A stretch of DNA of 18,326 nucleotides. Source: an uncultured Ileibacterium sp. GTDB taxonomy: Bacteria > Bacillota > Clostridia > Peptostreptococcales > Anaerovoracaceae. The position numbers and the translations under genes were made by a program. The notes under the pieces were generated by a model. It worked only from the letters and a program-made list of their open reading frames with translations. It had not been told where the DNA came from and ran no database searches. The stretch lies in NCBI GenBank assembly GCA_902488835.1, contig CABTXQ010000025.1, positions 1 to 18,326 on the forward strand, given 5' to 3'. How positions within the stretch are numbered: the first letter of the stretch is position 1; each line of letters opens with the position of its first letter. This document shows positions 7,554 to 15,443 of this stretch, piece after piece.

Positions 7554-9071
7554 ATGACGAAAAAACCTGCCTTTAATGCTGATAAATATATTGAAGAACA
7601 GTCCAGATATATTCTGGAAAGAATTAAAAATGTAGATGGAAGGCTCTACCTTGAATTCGGTGGAAAACTTATCGAGGACAAGCATGCTATGAGAGTTCTT
7701 CCGGGATTTGATGAGAATGCGAAAATCAAATTGCTTGAAAAAATTAAAGACCATGCGGAGATAATAATCTGCATATATGCAGGAGACATTATATCCAATA
7801 AGACGAGGCAGGACTTCGGTATAACATATGACCTTGAGGTTATGAGGCTTATTGATCAGTTCCGCAAATTTAATCTTGAGATAAACTCCGTTGTAGTAAC
7901 AAGATATACGGAATCACAAGCGATAACAAATTTCATTAACAGGCTTGAAAGAAGGGGTATAAAAACATATAAGCATTATTTTACAAAGGGTTATCCCACA
8001 GATATAGACACGATAGTTAGTGATGAAGGATATGGAATGAATCCATATATCGAAGTTTCAAAACCACTTGTTGTCATCACAGGACCGGGAGGAGGCTCAG
8101 GCAAACTCGCAACGTCACTTTCTCAAGTGTATCACGAATATAGAAGGGGTCAAAAAGCGGGATATGCCAAATTTGAGACCTTTCCGGTATGGAATTTACC
8201 GCTCAAGCATCCTGTAAACATAGCTTATGAGGCTGCAACTGCAGATCTTAAAGACACCAATATGATAGATCCTTTTCATCTCGAAGCATATAATGAGATG
8301 GCAATTAATTACAATAGAGATATAGAAGCCTTCCCTGTTGTCAAGAGAATTCTTGACAAAATAACGGGTAATAAGTTTGATTATAAAAGCCCGACAGACA
8401 TGGGGGTAAACAGAGTTGGATTCAGCATAGAGGACGACGAGGAATGTCGTAAAGCAGCAAAACAGGAGATTGTTAGAAGGTATCTTAATGCAGAAGTCAT
8501 GTTCAAGAAAGGCTTAATCGATGAGAGCATCTTGGAGAGAATGAAACTCCTTATGGAAGAAGTTCAGATGAATAGATACGACAGGAAGGTTGTAGGAGCT
8601 GCTGAAGAATATGCGGAGAAGAAAAGATTATCCGACCCAAAACGATATGAGAATATAATAGTAACAGCAATAGAGCTAGAAAACGGTAAGATAATAACAG
8701 GAAGAAGTTCAGGCAGGATGGTTGCAAGTGCTGCAATGCTTCTTAATGCGATAAAATATATGGCAGGTATTGATGATGACGCACTGATAATTTCTCCTGA
8801 GATCTTAAGCAACATGAGAAATATGAATATAAGCAAGCTGCATAAAGAAAGGTCCGGTCTTAATTGCGAAGAAGTTCTCCTTGCACTTGCGATTACAAGT
8901 ATGACAAGACAGGATGCAAGAGAAGCATATGAGCATCTTGATGATCTGAAAGGTATGAAGGCTCATTGTACTGCTATATTGTCCGAAAGAGACGAGCAAA
9001 CATTAAGGCAGCTTGGAGTTGATATTACATCTGATCCGGAATTCTCAACCAATAATCTATATACTCGTTAG
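7554..9071 (+). CDS. DUF1846 family protein (predicted nucleotide-binding)
   Basis: This is a 505-residue protein matching the DUF1846 family, conserved in many anaerobic Firmicutes and of unknown function. The N-terminal region (FNADKYIEEQSRYILERIKNVDGRLYLEFGGKL) is characteristic. A glycine-rich P-loop-like motif GPGGGSGK is at residues 177-184, preceded by a hydrophobic strand (PLVVIT), and is followed by the conserved HEYRRGQKAGYAKFETFPVWNLPLKHPVN block. This suggests nucleotide or phosphate binding, which is inference. The C-terminal third is helical and carries NMNISKLHKERSGLNCEEVLLALAITSM. The start follows GAGAGGAAAAG. sdaAB begins 28 bases after its stop, so it is probably cotranscribed with the serine dehydratase genes. 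Confidence 0.9.
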   Translation: MTKKPAFNADKYIEEQSRYILERIKNVDGRLYLEFGGKLIEDKHAMRVLPGFDENAKIKLLEKIKDHAEIIICIYAGDIISNKTRQDFGITYDLEVMRLIDQFRKFNLEINSVVVTRYTESQAITNFINRLERRGIKTYKHYFTKGYPTDIDTIVSDEGYGMNPYIEVSKPLVVITGPGGGSGKLATSLSQVYHEYRRGQKAGYAKFETFPVWNLPLKHPVNIAYEAATADLKDTNMIDPFHLEAYNEMAINYNRDIEAFPVVKRILDKITGNKFDYKSPTDMGVNRVGFSIEDDEECRKAAKQEIVRRYLNAEVMFKKGLIDESILERMKLLMEEVQMNRYDRKVVGAAEEYAEKKRLSDPKRYENIIVTAIELENGKIITGRSSGRMVASAAMLLNAIKYMAGIDDDALIISPEILSNMRNMNISKLHKERSGLNCEEVLLALAITSMTRQDAREAYEHLDDLKGMKAHCTAILSERDEQTLRQLGVDITSDPEFSTNNLYTR

Positions 9072-9099
9072 CCGAACCGGTTTATGGAGACAGAATAAT

Positions 9100-9762
9100 A
9101 TGAAGAATGCAAGACTTTTTGATATTATAGGTCCAAGAATGATAGGACCATCAAGTTCACACACAGCAGGAGCTGCAAGAATCGGGATCATTACGGGAAA
9201 GCTTCTCGGTGAGGATGTAAAGAAGGCAAAGATAGTCCTTTATGAGTCATTTGCGACTACTGGTAGAGGTCATGGGACAGATAGAGCAATAGTTGGTGGA
9301 CTTCTCGGATTTTCACCGGAAGATGAGAGACTTAAGAACTCGTTTGAGATAGCAAGAGATAAAGGACTTGATATTCAATTCGAGTTTTCTATGGGGGAAG
9401 CAATTCATCCGAATACGGCAAGAATTGAAGCCATTGGAAAATCAGGGGAAAAGGTTGAGCTTCTAGGGATATCCGTCGGTGGAGGGAACATCGAAATCAT
9501 AGAGGTCAACGGAATGCAAGTCTCATTTAACTGCGAATATCCGACTCTTCTTGTTTTTCATACCGATGTGCCTGGAGTAATAAGCAAAATAACTGCCGTT
9601 CTGATGGAAGAAGGTATAAACATTGCATTCATGAAGGTATTCAGAACATCGAGAAATGACGATGCCAGCATGGTGATTGAGACAGATGAAAATGTGCCAA
9701 GGGAGTTGATCCCAAAGATTTTAGATTGTGCACCCGGAATAAAGAGAGTAAGTGTGATATGA
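9100..9762 (+). CDS. sdaAB: L-serine dehydratase, iron-sulfur type, beta subunit
   Basis: This is the beta subunit (220 residues) of the two-chain [4Fe-4S] L-serine dehydratase, which turns serine into pyruvate and ammonia. The hallmark IGPSSSHTAGAARIG is at 15-29, followed by the KIVLYESFATTGRGHGTDRAIVGGLLGF and IHPNTARIE segments. A C-terminal ACT domain spans about 147-220 (LLVFHTDVPGVISKITAVLMEEGINIAFMKV), probably a serine-sensing regulatory module. Start 9100 is chosen because TGGAGA lies upstream and the family-like N-terminus (KNARLFDIIGPRMIGPSSSHT) begins there; a longer open frame from 9013 overlaps the DUF1846 gene. It overlaps the alpha gene by ATGA. Confidence 0.95.
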   Translation: MKNARLFDIIGPRMIGPSSSHTAGAARIGIITGKLLGEDVKKAKIVLYESFATTGRGHGTDRAIVGGLLGFSPEDERLKNSFEIARDKGLDIQFEFSMGEAIHPNTARIEAIGKSGEKVELLGISVGGGNIEIIEVNGMQVSFNCEYPTLLVFHTDVPGVISKITAVLMEEGINIAFMKVFRTSRNDDASMVIETDENVPRELIPKILDCAPGIKRVSVI

Positions 9763-10643
9763 AATATGAATTCCACAGCGGTAAAGACATTTGCCTAATA
9801 TGTAAAGAGCAAAATATTACAATTTCCGAATTGATGTTAAGATCAGAGATGGAAGAAAGCTTGAGGAGCGAGAAGGATATTCTAGATGAGCTCAGGTATG
9901 ATCTTGATATAATGAGAAATTCAATATCGTCAGGACTTGATAAAACAAAAAAACAACACGGGATGTTTACAGGCGGAGATGCAATAAAAATTTCTCAATT
10001 TGCCAGTAAAGCAAATATGGGAGATGGTATGGCGAGAATTGTTGCATCAGCTATGGCAGTAGCGGAAACCAATGCCTCTATGGGTAAAATTGTTGCAGCA
10101 CCTACTGCAGGTGCAAGCGGAATACTACCCGCAGTTCTCATTGAATGTTGCGAGAATCAAAGAGGGTTTGACGAGGATGCTTTAATAAGAGGATTACTTA
10201 CAGCAGGTGCTATCGGATGCATTATCGCAGAAAATGCTTCTATTGCAGGTGCCTCTGGGGGATGTCAGGCTGAAACAGGAACAGCAGCAGCAATGGGTGC
10301 TGCTGCACTTACAGAAATGTGTGGTGGATCACCTTATGAGGCACTCTCATCATCAGCAATAGCAATTAAAAACTGCCTTGGACTAGTTTGTGACCCTGTA
10401 GCTGGACTTGTAGAGTGTCCATGTATAAAGAGAAATGCTATTGCAGCAGCAAATGCAATACTTTCTTCAGATCTAGTGCTATCTGGGATTGACAGTCTAA
10501 TTCCATTTGACGAGGTTATTTGGGCTATGGCAAATGTAGGAAGAGCGATGCATAGAGATTTAAAAGAAACTGCAAGAGGAGGTCTTGCTGCAACTGAGAC
10601 CGCAAAAAAACTTTCAAAGAGCTTATATAATAAGGAGGGATAA
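9759..10643 (+). CDS. sdaAA: L-serine dehydratase, iron-sulfur type, alpha subunit
   Basis: This is the catalytic, cluster-bearing subunit, 294 residues. C169 (SGGCQAETG), C211 (LVCDPVAG) and C222 (ECPCIKRNA) are spaced 42 and 11 residues apart, the same spacing as the three cluster cysteines of Legionella pneumophila serine deaminase (C343, C385, C396), so a [4Fe-4S] cluster with one open iron site is expected. AAPTAGASGILPAVL is also a family hallmark. C220 gives a CPC pair. The ATG at 9759 overlaps the beta-gene stop (ATGA), so the two subunits are translationally coupled. An earlier TTG at 9726 in the same frame is less likely. The enzyme is oxygen-sensitive, which fits an anaerobe. Confidence 0.96.
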   Translation: MKYEFHSGKDICLICKEQNITISELMLRSEMEESLRSEKDILDELRYDLDIMRNSISSGLDKTKKQHGMFTGGDAIKISQFASKANMGDGMARIVASAMAVAETNASMGKIVAAPTAGASGILPAVLIECCENQRGFDEDALIRGLLTAGAIGCIIAENASIAGASGGCQAETGTAAAMGAAALTEMCGGSPYEALSSSAIAIKNCLGLVCDPVAGLVECPCIKRNAIAAANAILSSDLVLSGIDSLIPFDEVIWAMANVGRAMHRDLKETARGGLAATETAKKLSKSLYNKEG

Positions 10644-10645
10644 TC

Positions 10646-11005
10646 ATGGCATTCAAAAGACTTATAATTGAGATCGGTCAGGGAGTTGACATGCATGGCG
10701 GAGATCAGAACAATGCAGTTCTGAAGGCCACAAAAGATGCAATTCATCATTGTTGTATGGCAGGTATATCTGAAATATTTGAAATAAAAGATAGAAAGAA
10801 AGAAGCCAGAATAAGGGCGGATATATATGCACCGCATCCGGAGGAAGTAGATCCAAATGTTTTAATAGATTATCTCAACATGTGGGAAGTTGAAGCCTTT
10901 GTCCATAGTGGCGGAGCAAATCCTGAGGGAATAGCGTTGAATGAAAAGCCTAAGACGGAAATAACGATAGCGATTGTAGTATTGACAGTTTATGTTGACG
11001 TTTAA
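10646..11005 (+). CDS. Lin0512 family protein (function unknown)
   Basis: This small conserved protein of 119 residues is best matched to the Lin0512 family. The features seen are a strand followed by RLIIEIGQGVDMHGGDQNNAVLKATKDAIHHCCM near the start, a central ADIYAPHPEEVDPNVLIDYL segment and a C-terminal hydrophobic strand (TEITIAIVVLTVYVD). The conserved acidic/histidine cluster (D15, H17, D20) and the HHCC motif at about 34-37 could bind metal or act in catalysis, but this is speculation. It starts two bases after sdaAA with AAGGAGG as ribosome site and precedes an SDR by 20 bases, so it belongs to the same transcription unit. Its role there is unknown. Confidence 0.75.
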   Translation: MAFKRLIIEIGQGVDMHGGDQNNAVLKATKDAIHHCCMAGISEIFEIKDRKKEARIRADIYAPHPEEVDPNVLIDYLNMWEVEAFVHSGGANPEGIALNEKPKTEITIAIVVLTVYVDV

Positions 11006-11025
11006 TTAATTATAAGGGGGATAAA

Positions 11026-11826
11026 ATGGGATTTTTAAAAGGTAAGACGGCGATAATAACAGGTGGTGGAAAAGCATTATTAAAAGATGGTTCGGCAGGA
11101 GCTATAGGCTATGGGATAGCACTTGCTTATGCTAAAGAAGGTGCAAATCTGGTGTTAACCGGAAGAAACGAGAAAAAGCTCGAAGATGCAAAAAAAGAGC
11201 TTGAAGAGAAATATGGTATTGAAGTTCTTGGAATATCTGCAGACGTTTCATACGGAAATGACAATGAGCAGATCGTAAAAGAAGTTATTTCTAAGGCAAT
11301 AGATAATTTCTCAAGAATCGACGTACTCATTAATCTTGCACAGGCTTCAGCATCAGGGGTAAGCATAGCTGATCACACGACTGAGCAGTTCAACCTCGCA
11401 ATTTATTCCGGATTATATGGTACATTCTATTACATGAAGCACTGCTACCCATATTTGAAGGAAACAAAGGGAAGTGTAATTAACTTTGCATCAGGAGCAG
11501 GACTCTTTGGTAATTACGGACAATGTGCATATGCTGCTGCAAAAGAAGGAATAAGAGGGCTTTCAAGGGTTGCAGCTACTGAATGGGCAAAGGACGGAAT
11601 AAATGTAAATATAGTATGTCCACTTGCTTATACGGCAGCTCTTGAGAGATTTAAAGAAGCCTATCCTGAGGCATATGAGGCAAATGTTAAGATTCCGCCA
11701 ATTGGACATCTCGGAAGGCCGCTTGAGGATATAGGAAGGGCATGCGTTCAGCTTGCATCACCTGATTTCAAGTATATGACCGGTGAAACCTTGACACTTG
11801 AGGGTGGAATGGGACTTAGACCATAA
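11026..11826 (+). CDS. Short-chain dehydrogenase/reductase (SDR), substrate unknown
   Basis: This is a cytoplasmic NAD(P)-dependent oxidoreductase, 266 residues. The Rossmann fold is complete: a glycine-rich loop TGGG...GAIGYGIA (12-32), a dinucleotide-binding strand ending LTGR, ADV at about 73-75, catalytic S156 (NFASGAG), Y169 and K173 (YAAAK), and the C-terminal GETLTLEGGMG. Arg after LTG suggests a preference for NADP(H), by inference. The cofactor loop is stretched (TGGGKALLKDGSAGAIGYG rather than TGxxxGIG), and the usual NNAG motif reads NLAQA. The start follows AAGGGGG. It is the last gene of the serine dehydratase cluster. The substrate cannot be told from sequence; an oxidoreductase acting on a hydroxy or keto acid is only a guess. 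Confidence 0.88.
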   Translation: MGFLKGKTAIITGGGKALLKDGSAGAIGYGIALAYAKEGANLVLTGRNEKKLEDAKKELEEKYGIEVLGISADVSYGNDNEQIVKEVISKAIDNFSRIDVLINLAQASASGVSIADHTTEQFNLAIYSGLYGTFYYMKHCYPYLKETKGSVINFASGAGLFGNYGQCAYAAAKEGIRGLSRVAATEWAKDGINVNIVCPLAYTAALERFKEAYPEAYEANVKIPPIGHLGRPLEDIGRACVQLASPDFKYMTGETLTLEGGMGLRP

Positions 11827-11850
11827 TTATAGGTGATGAGCATTGAAATA

Positions 11851-11892
11851 AAAAAATCGGCCGGACGTTTAGATGTCCGACCGATTCATTAT
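11851..11892. terminator. Bidirectional terminator after the SDR gene
   Basis: AATCGGCCGGAC (11855-11866) pairs with GTCCGACCGATT (11875-11886) with a single mismatch around an 8-base loop. A run of A precedes the stem and a T-rich stretch follows, so it can end both the plus-strand SDR operon and the minus-strand DUF5684 gene. Confidence 0.85.
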
Positions 11893-11895
11893 TTC

Positions 11896-12300
11896 CTAAA
11901 TATTTTCTTCAAGAGGAATGCCATTAGGTCCTATATATGAAGCATTACCAAATGCGAGGATCGCATAGAAGATAGTGCTAAGGAATATGAGACCAACACC
12001 GAACCCTGCACCCTTTCCAAAAGATTTCGCCATTTTCAAACATAGCATAACAGAAACAACTATATTAGCGATTGGAATGAACATCAAAATGAACATCCAA
12101 CCCTTACCTTTTTCCCAGAACAGTTCAAACATCTTATAATAGTTGGCAAAAGGAATTATAGCCCACCATCCCGGGATACCGGCTTTCGTAAATATTTTCC
12201 ATAGAATGATGCAGTTGATAATTAAAATAGCTAATGAGCCGATCAAAAATCCTGTGCTTTCAAATAAAGAACTTTGATAATATGATGAACTGTAATCCAT
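11896..12300 (-). CDS. DUF5684 domain small membrane protein
   Basis: This is a 134-residue integral membrane protein. Hydrophobic segments are at about 15-35, 68-90 and 98-116. Between them lies the family block IFTKAGIPGWWAIIPFANYYKMFELFWEKGKGW and later AKSFGKGAGFGVGLIFLSTIFYAILAFGNASYIGP, which matches DUF5684. The function is unknown; family members often sit near signal peptidases or stress genes, but no such neighbour is present. The start follows GGAGGTG. It is a single gene with its own strong promoter and a shared terminator, diverging from the CLC gene. Confidence 0.88.
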   Translation of the reverse strand: MDYSSSYYQSSLFESTGFLIGSLAILIINCIILWKIFTKAGIPGWWAIIPFANYYKMFELFWEKGKGWMFILMFIPIANIVVSVMLCLKMAKSFGKGAGFGVGLIFLSTIFYAILAFGNASYIGPNGIPLEENI

Positions 12301-12349
12301 TATGACACCTCCATTTATTAAAACGATAAACCAGTGTATATCTAAATTA

Positions 12350-12377
12350 ATTATAAAAGAAGAGTCGAAAATGTCAA
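12350..12377 (-). promoter_or_regulatory. Sigma-A promoter of the DUF5684 gene
   Basis: On the minus strand, TTGACA (12377-12372) and TATAAT (12355-12350) are both perfect consensus boxes, with a 16-base spacer. It predicts a short leader of about 45 bases and strong constitutive expression. Confidence 0.8.
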
Positions 12378-12445
12378 TAAATTTGATTATTGAGATTGTT
12401 AAGCTAATATGATAATGATAGAATCAAAGCGAAATTTCAGGAAAT

Positions 12446-12463
12446 GAGGAGGAAATCAAAATA
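12446..12463 (+). promoter_or_regulatory. Ribosome site facing a non-standard ATA start codon
   Basis: GAGGAGG (12446-12452) is followed after eight bases by ATA (12461-12463), in frame with the CLC protein. The frame is open from 12422, and no ATG, GTG or TTG occurs in it before 12518. ATC at 12455 is in frame but too close to the ribosome site. Either ATA (or a near-cognate codon) starts translation weakly, or an original ATG has mutated. Confidence 0.6.
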
Positions 12464-14050
12464 AAAAACGAATCCAGTGTAAAAAATATTCGTCTAAAAA
12501 CGAGTTTTAAATATAGATTGGTACTTGAGGGTATAGCTGTTGGAATTATTGCAGGTACTGTTGTAGGGACATTCAGATGGCTTCTCACTATTGCAGAACA
12601 GATGAGAAGGAAGCTTGTGATACATGCGAACGGAAGCTTTAATGGAATGCTTATAGCATTTTTTATACTCTTATTAATTGCAATCCTTGTTTCACTACTT
12701 ATGAAATTTGAACCTGAGATAGGGGGTTCAGGGATTCCTCAGATTGAAGGAGAGATGAAGGGACAGATTGATCAGAACTGGATAAAGACTCTAGTTGGAA
12801 AGCTTGCAGGTTGCGTGTTAGCAATCAGCGGCGGCCTCGCGCTCGGGCGCGAGGGGCCGAGCATCCAGATAGGTGCAATGCTCGGTAAAGGCCTGGCCCG
12901 CACCAGAGGGGTTGGACTTACAGAAGAAAGGATGCTGATAACAGCGGGTGCCGGGGCAGGCCTTTCCGCCGCCTTCGGTGCGCCTCTTGCCGGTGCACTT
13001 TTTTCACTTGAAGAGCTCCACAAGAACTTCAGTGCTGGAGTTCTAATAACGACGCTTTCAGCATCAGTTGCCGCAGATTTTGTTACAGGCAATATACTGG
13101 GTGTTGTTCCAGTATTCAATTTCGATATAGAACACAGACTTCCACTCAAATTATACTGGACAGTATTGATCCTTGGATTATTAATTGGACTCCTTGGAGC
13201 CCTTTACAATAAAACAATTGATTTCATGCAGGACCTGTTTATGAAGATTAAAGTTCCAGGTATAAGAATAGGGATAATAATGCTTGTCGCATTTATCCTA
13301 ATGTTCATATACCCTGTTGCACTCGGGAGCGGAAGCAATCTCGTTACAGAGGTTAGTGCAGGAAGAATTACACTTAACGGAATAGTTATACTGCTTTTTG
13401 CGAAATATCTTTTCTCGACAGCAAGTTTCGGATCAGGTGCACCTGGAGGGATATTCCTTCCTCTCCTTGTTCTTGGAGCATTAATAGGAGGACTTTATTG
13501 TAGATTCCTTGGAATTGCAATCGATTTGGATCAGAAATATATAACATCGTTTGTTCTTATGGCTATGACGGGATATTTTGCAGCAATCGTAAGGGCTCCG
13601 GTTACCGGCATAATACTTTTAACCGAGATGACGGGAAATTTCTACAGTTTGCTTGCAATGTCACTGACATCACTTATTGCATATGTTGTAGCAGATCTAG
13701 CTGGAGCAGAGCCAATATATGATCAACTCCTAAGAAAGAGAATGGGTAAGTCTGATTCTGTTGAGAATGTTAGCCTCGAAGATGCTAACAGGGGAGGTTA
13801 TGAGGATAGAAAGGTAATAATAACTACTGATGTTATAATCGGCTCATATATGGAGGGTAAAACAATAAGCAAGATAAACCTTCCTCACGGTTCCCTCGTT
13901 GTAAACATAATCAGAGACGGGGAAGAGATAATCCCGGGAGGTATGACCGTGATAAAAGGGGGAGATGTGCTTGAAATCCTATGTAAAAATTCTGACATAG
14001 CAAAGACGGACAGAAGAATGCTCATAAGGTGCAGAACTCTATTGAAATAA
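12461..14050 (+). CDS. CLC-type H+/Cl- exchanger with C-terminal RCK_C (TrkA-C) domain
   Basis: This is a membrane chloride/proton antiporter, 529 residues from the start chosen here. The selectivity motifs are in order: GGSGIPQIEG, GREGPSIQIGA, GAGLSAAFGAPLAGALFSLEE and GAPGGIFLPLLVLGA. The gating Glu of GREGP (E131) and the proton Glu in SLEE are both present, which in the family indicates exchange, not channel activity. Residues about 455-520 form an RCK_C domain (TDVIIGSYMEGKTISKINLPHGSLVVNIIRDG), a ligand-binding regulatory module. Start: the reading frame has no ATG or GTG. GAGGAGG at 12446-12452 is spaced perfectly for ATA at 12461, while the only standard codon is TTG 12518, which lacks a ribosome site and would remove 19 plausible N-terminal residues. 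If TTG is used the protein has 510 residues. Confidence 0.9.
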   Translation: MKNESSVKNIRLKTSFKYRLVLEGIAVGIIAGTVVGTFRWLLTIAEQMRRKLVIHANGSFNGMLIAFFILLLIAILVSLLMKFEPEIGGSGIPQIEGEMKGQIDQNWIKTLVGKLAGCVLAISGGLALGREGPSIQIGAMLGKGLARTRGVGLTEERMLITAGAGAGLSAAFGAPLAGALFSLEELHKNFSAGVLITTLSASVAADFVTGNILGVVPVFNFDIEHRLPLKLYWTVLILGLLIGLLGALYNKTIDFMQDLFMKIKVPGIRIGIIMLVAFILMFIYPVALGSGSNLVTEVSAGRITLNGIVILLFAKYLFSTASFGSGAPGGIFLPLLVLGALIGGLYCRFLGIAIDLDQKYITSFVLMAMTGYFAAIVRAPVTGIILLTEMTGNFYSLLAMSLTSLIAYVVADLAGAEPIYDQLLRKRMGKSDSVENVSLEDANRGGYEDRKVIITTDVIIGSYMEGKTISKINLPHGSLVVNIIRDGEEIIPGGMTVIKGGDVLEILCKNSDIAKTDRRMLIRCRTLLK

Positions 14051-14066
14051 AAATTAAGGCATTTAA

Positions 14067-15431
14067 TTAATTTTTTAGGCTCTGAATTGGGGCAGGTATT
14101 CTCCCTCCACGATTAATCATTTTTGCAGGTGATTTTTTATTAAGAGACATAACAGGACCATATCCGAGAAGACCTCCGAAATTAAGTTCTTCTCCACTTT
14201 TTAGCCCTATTGCAGGAATAAGTCTTACCGCAGTCGTCTTTGAATTTATCATTCCTATTGCAGCTTCATCCGCGATAATTGCAGATATGACCTCAGGGGT
14301 TGTATCTCCCGGTACAACTATCATATCAAGACCCACAGAACAAACAGCTGTCATTGCTTCCAATTTTTCGATTGTTAGAGAGCCGGAACGAGCAGCATCA
14401 ATCATGCCGGCATCTTCAGATACAGGGATAAAAGCACCAGAAAGACCCCCAATAGAAGAGGATGCCATTATACCGCCCTTTTTTACAGCATCATTAAGCA
14501 TTGCAAGTGCAGCAGTAGTACCATGGATACCGCACTCTTCAAGTCCAATTTCTTCAAGAATGTGAGCTACAGAATCTCCTATAGCCGGAGTAGGTGCAAG
14601 CGAAAGGTCAACAATTCCAAATGGTACATTTAAGGCATTGGAAACTTTGGTACCTACCAACTGACCGACTCTCGTTATTTTGAAGGCGGTCTTTTTTATT
14701 GCTTCAGATACCTCTTCAAGAGGAGCATCCGAAGGCATTGAAGAAAGGACGGATCTGACTACACCGGGACCTGATACTCCTACGCTCAATACAGAGTCCG
14801 CTTCTCCTGTACCATGAAAAGCACCTGCCATGAATGGATTATCTTCAACTGCATTACAGAATACTACAAGTTTTGCAGCACCTATACATTGATTATCTTT
14901 TGTTAATTCGGCAGTCTTCTTTATCTGAACGCCCATCTTAGCAGCAGCATCCATGTTTATTCCTGCTCTCGTTGAACCGATATTGACAGATGAACATACC
15001 AGATTTGTTCTTGAAAGAGCTTCAGGAATAGATTCAATAAGCTCACTATCCCCTGCACTAAAACCTTTCTGAACTAGAGCACTGTATCCGCCGATAAAGT
15101 CAATCCCTATCTCAGAGGCAGCTTTATCCAGGGTCAGTGCATATTTTACAGGGTCACCTTTTGAAACACCTAAAAGCATAGAAATAGGTGTAACAGATAC
15201 CCTCTTATTCACAATAGGAATTCCAAGCTCATTGCTTATCGAATCAGCTTTTGAGACAAGATTTTCCGCCAGGCGGCAGATCTTATCATATATTTTTTTA
15301 CATGAACGGTCTATATCTGTATCGGCACAGTCTATAAGAGAGATTCCCATAGTAGTTGTACGTATATCGAGATTTTCTTCCTGAATCATGGAAATAGTTT
15401 CCATGACATCATCATAATTTACTAAAGACAT
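14067..15431 (-). CDS. UPF0210 / PFL family protein
   Basis: This is a 454-residue soluble protein of the UPF0210 (DUF711) family, related in fold to pyruvate formate-lyase and of unproven function. Clear family segments are IRTTTMGISLIDCADTDIDRSCKKIYDKI near the start, VNKRVSVTPISMLLG, DFIGGYSALVQKGFS, and the glycine-rich C-terminal half (VSGPGVVRSVL, SSSIGGLSGAFIPVSEDAGMIDAA, NFGGLLGYGPVM). The start follows GGGAGGT. It is 12 bases downstream of the UPF0237 gene, a pairing conserved in many Firmicutes and archaea, which suggests the two act together. No PFL-type glycyl radical motif can be claimed. Confidence 0.93.
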   Translation of the reverse strand: MSLVNYDDVMETISMIQEENLDIRTTTMGISLIDCADTDIDRSCKKIYDKICRLAENLVSKADSISNELGIPIVNKRVSVTPISMLLGVSKGDPVKYALTLDKAASEIGIDFIGGYSALVQKGFSAGDSELIESIPEALSRTNLVCSSVNIGSTRAGINMDAAAKMGVQIKKTAELTKDNQCIGAAKLVVFCNAVEDNPFMAGAFHGTGEADSVLSVGVSGPGVVRSVLSSMPSDAPLEEVSEAIKKTAFKITRVGQLVGTKVSNALNVPFGIVDLSLAPTPAIGDSVAHILEEIGLEECGIHGTTAALAMLNDAVKKGGIMASSSIGGLSGAFIPVSEDAGMIDAARSGSLTIEKLEAMTAVCSVGLDMIVVPGDTTPEVISAIIADEAAIGMINSKTTAVRLIPAIGLKSGEELNFGGLLGYGPVMSLNKKSPAKMINRGGRIPAPIQSLKN

Positions 15432-15443
15432 CAGTACCTCCCA

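Noticed and set aside
10334..10837. 167-residue open frame antisense to sdaAA and Lin0512
   Set aside because: It overlaps two well-supported genes on the opposite strand and has low-complexity composition without a recognisable motif.
12383..12416. Plus-strand promoter for the CLC gene (TTGATT with TATGAT or GATAAT)
   Set aside because: Spacings of 19 or 22 bases do not fit a normal sigma-A promoter; no convincing pair was found although one must exist nearby.
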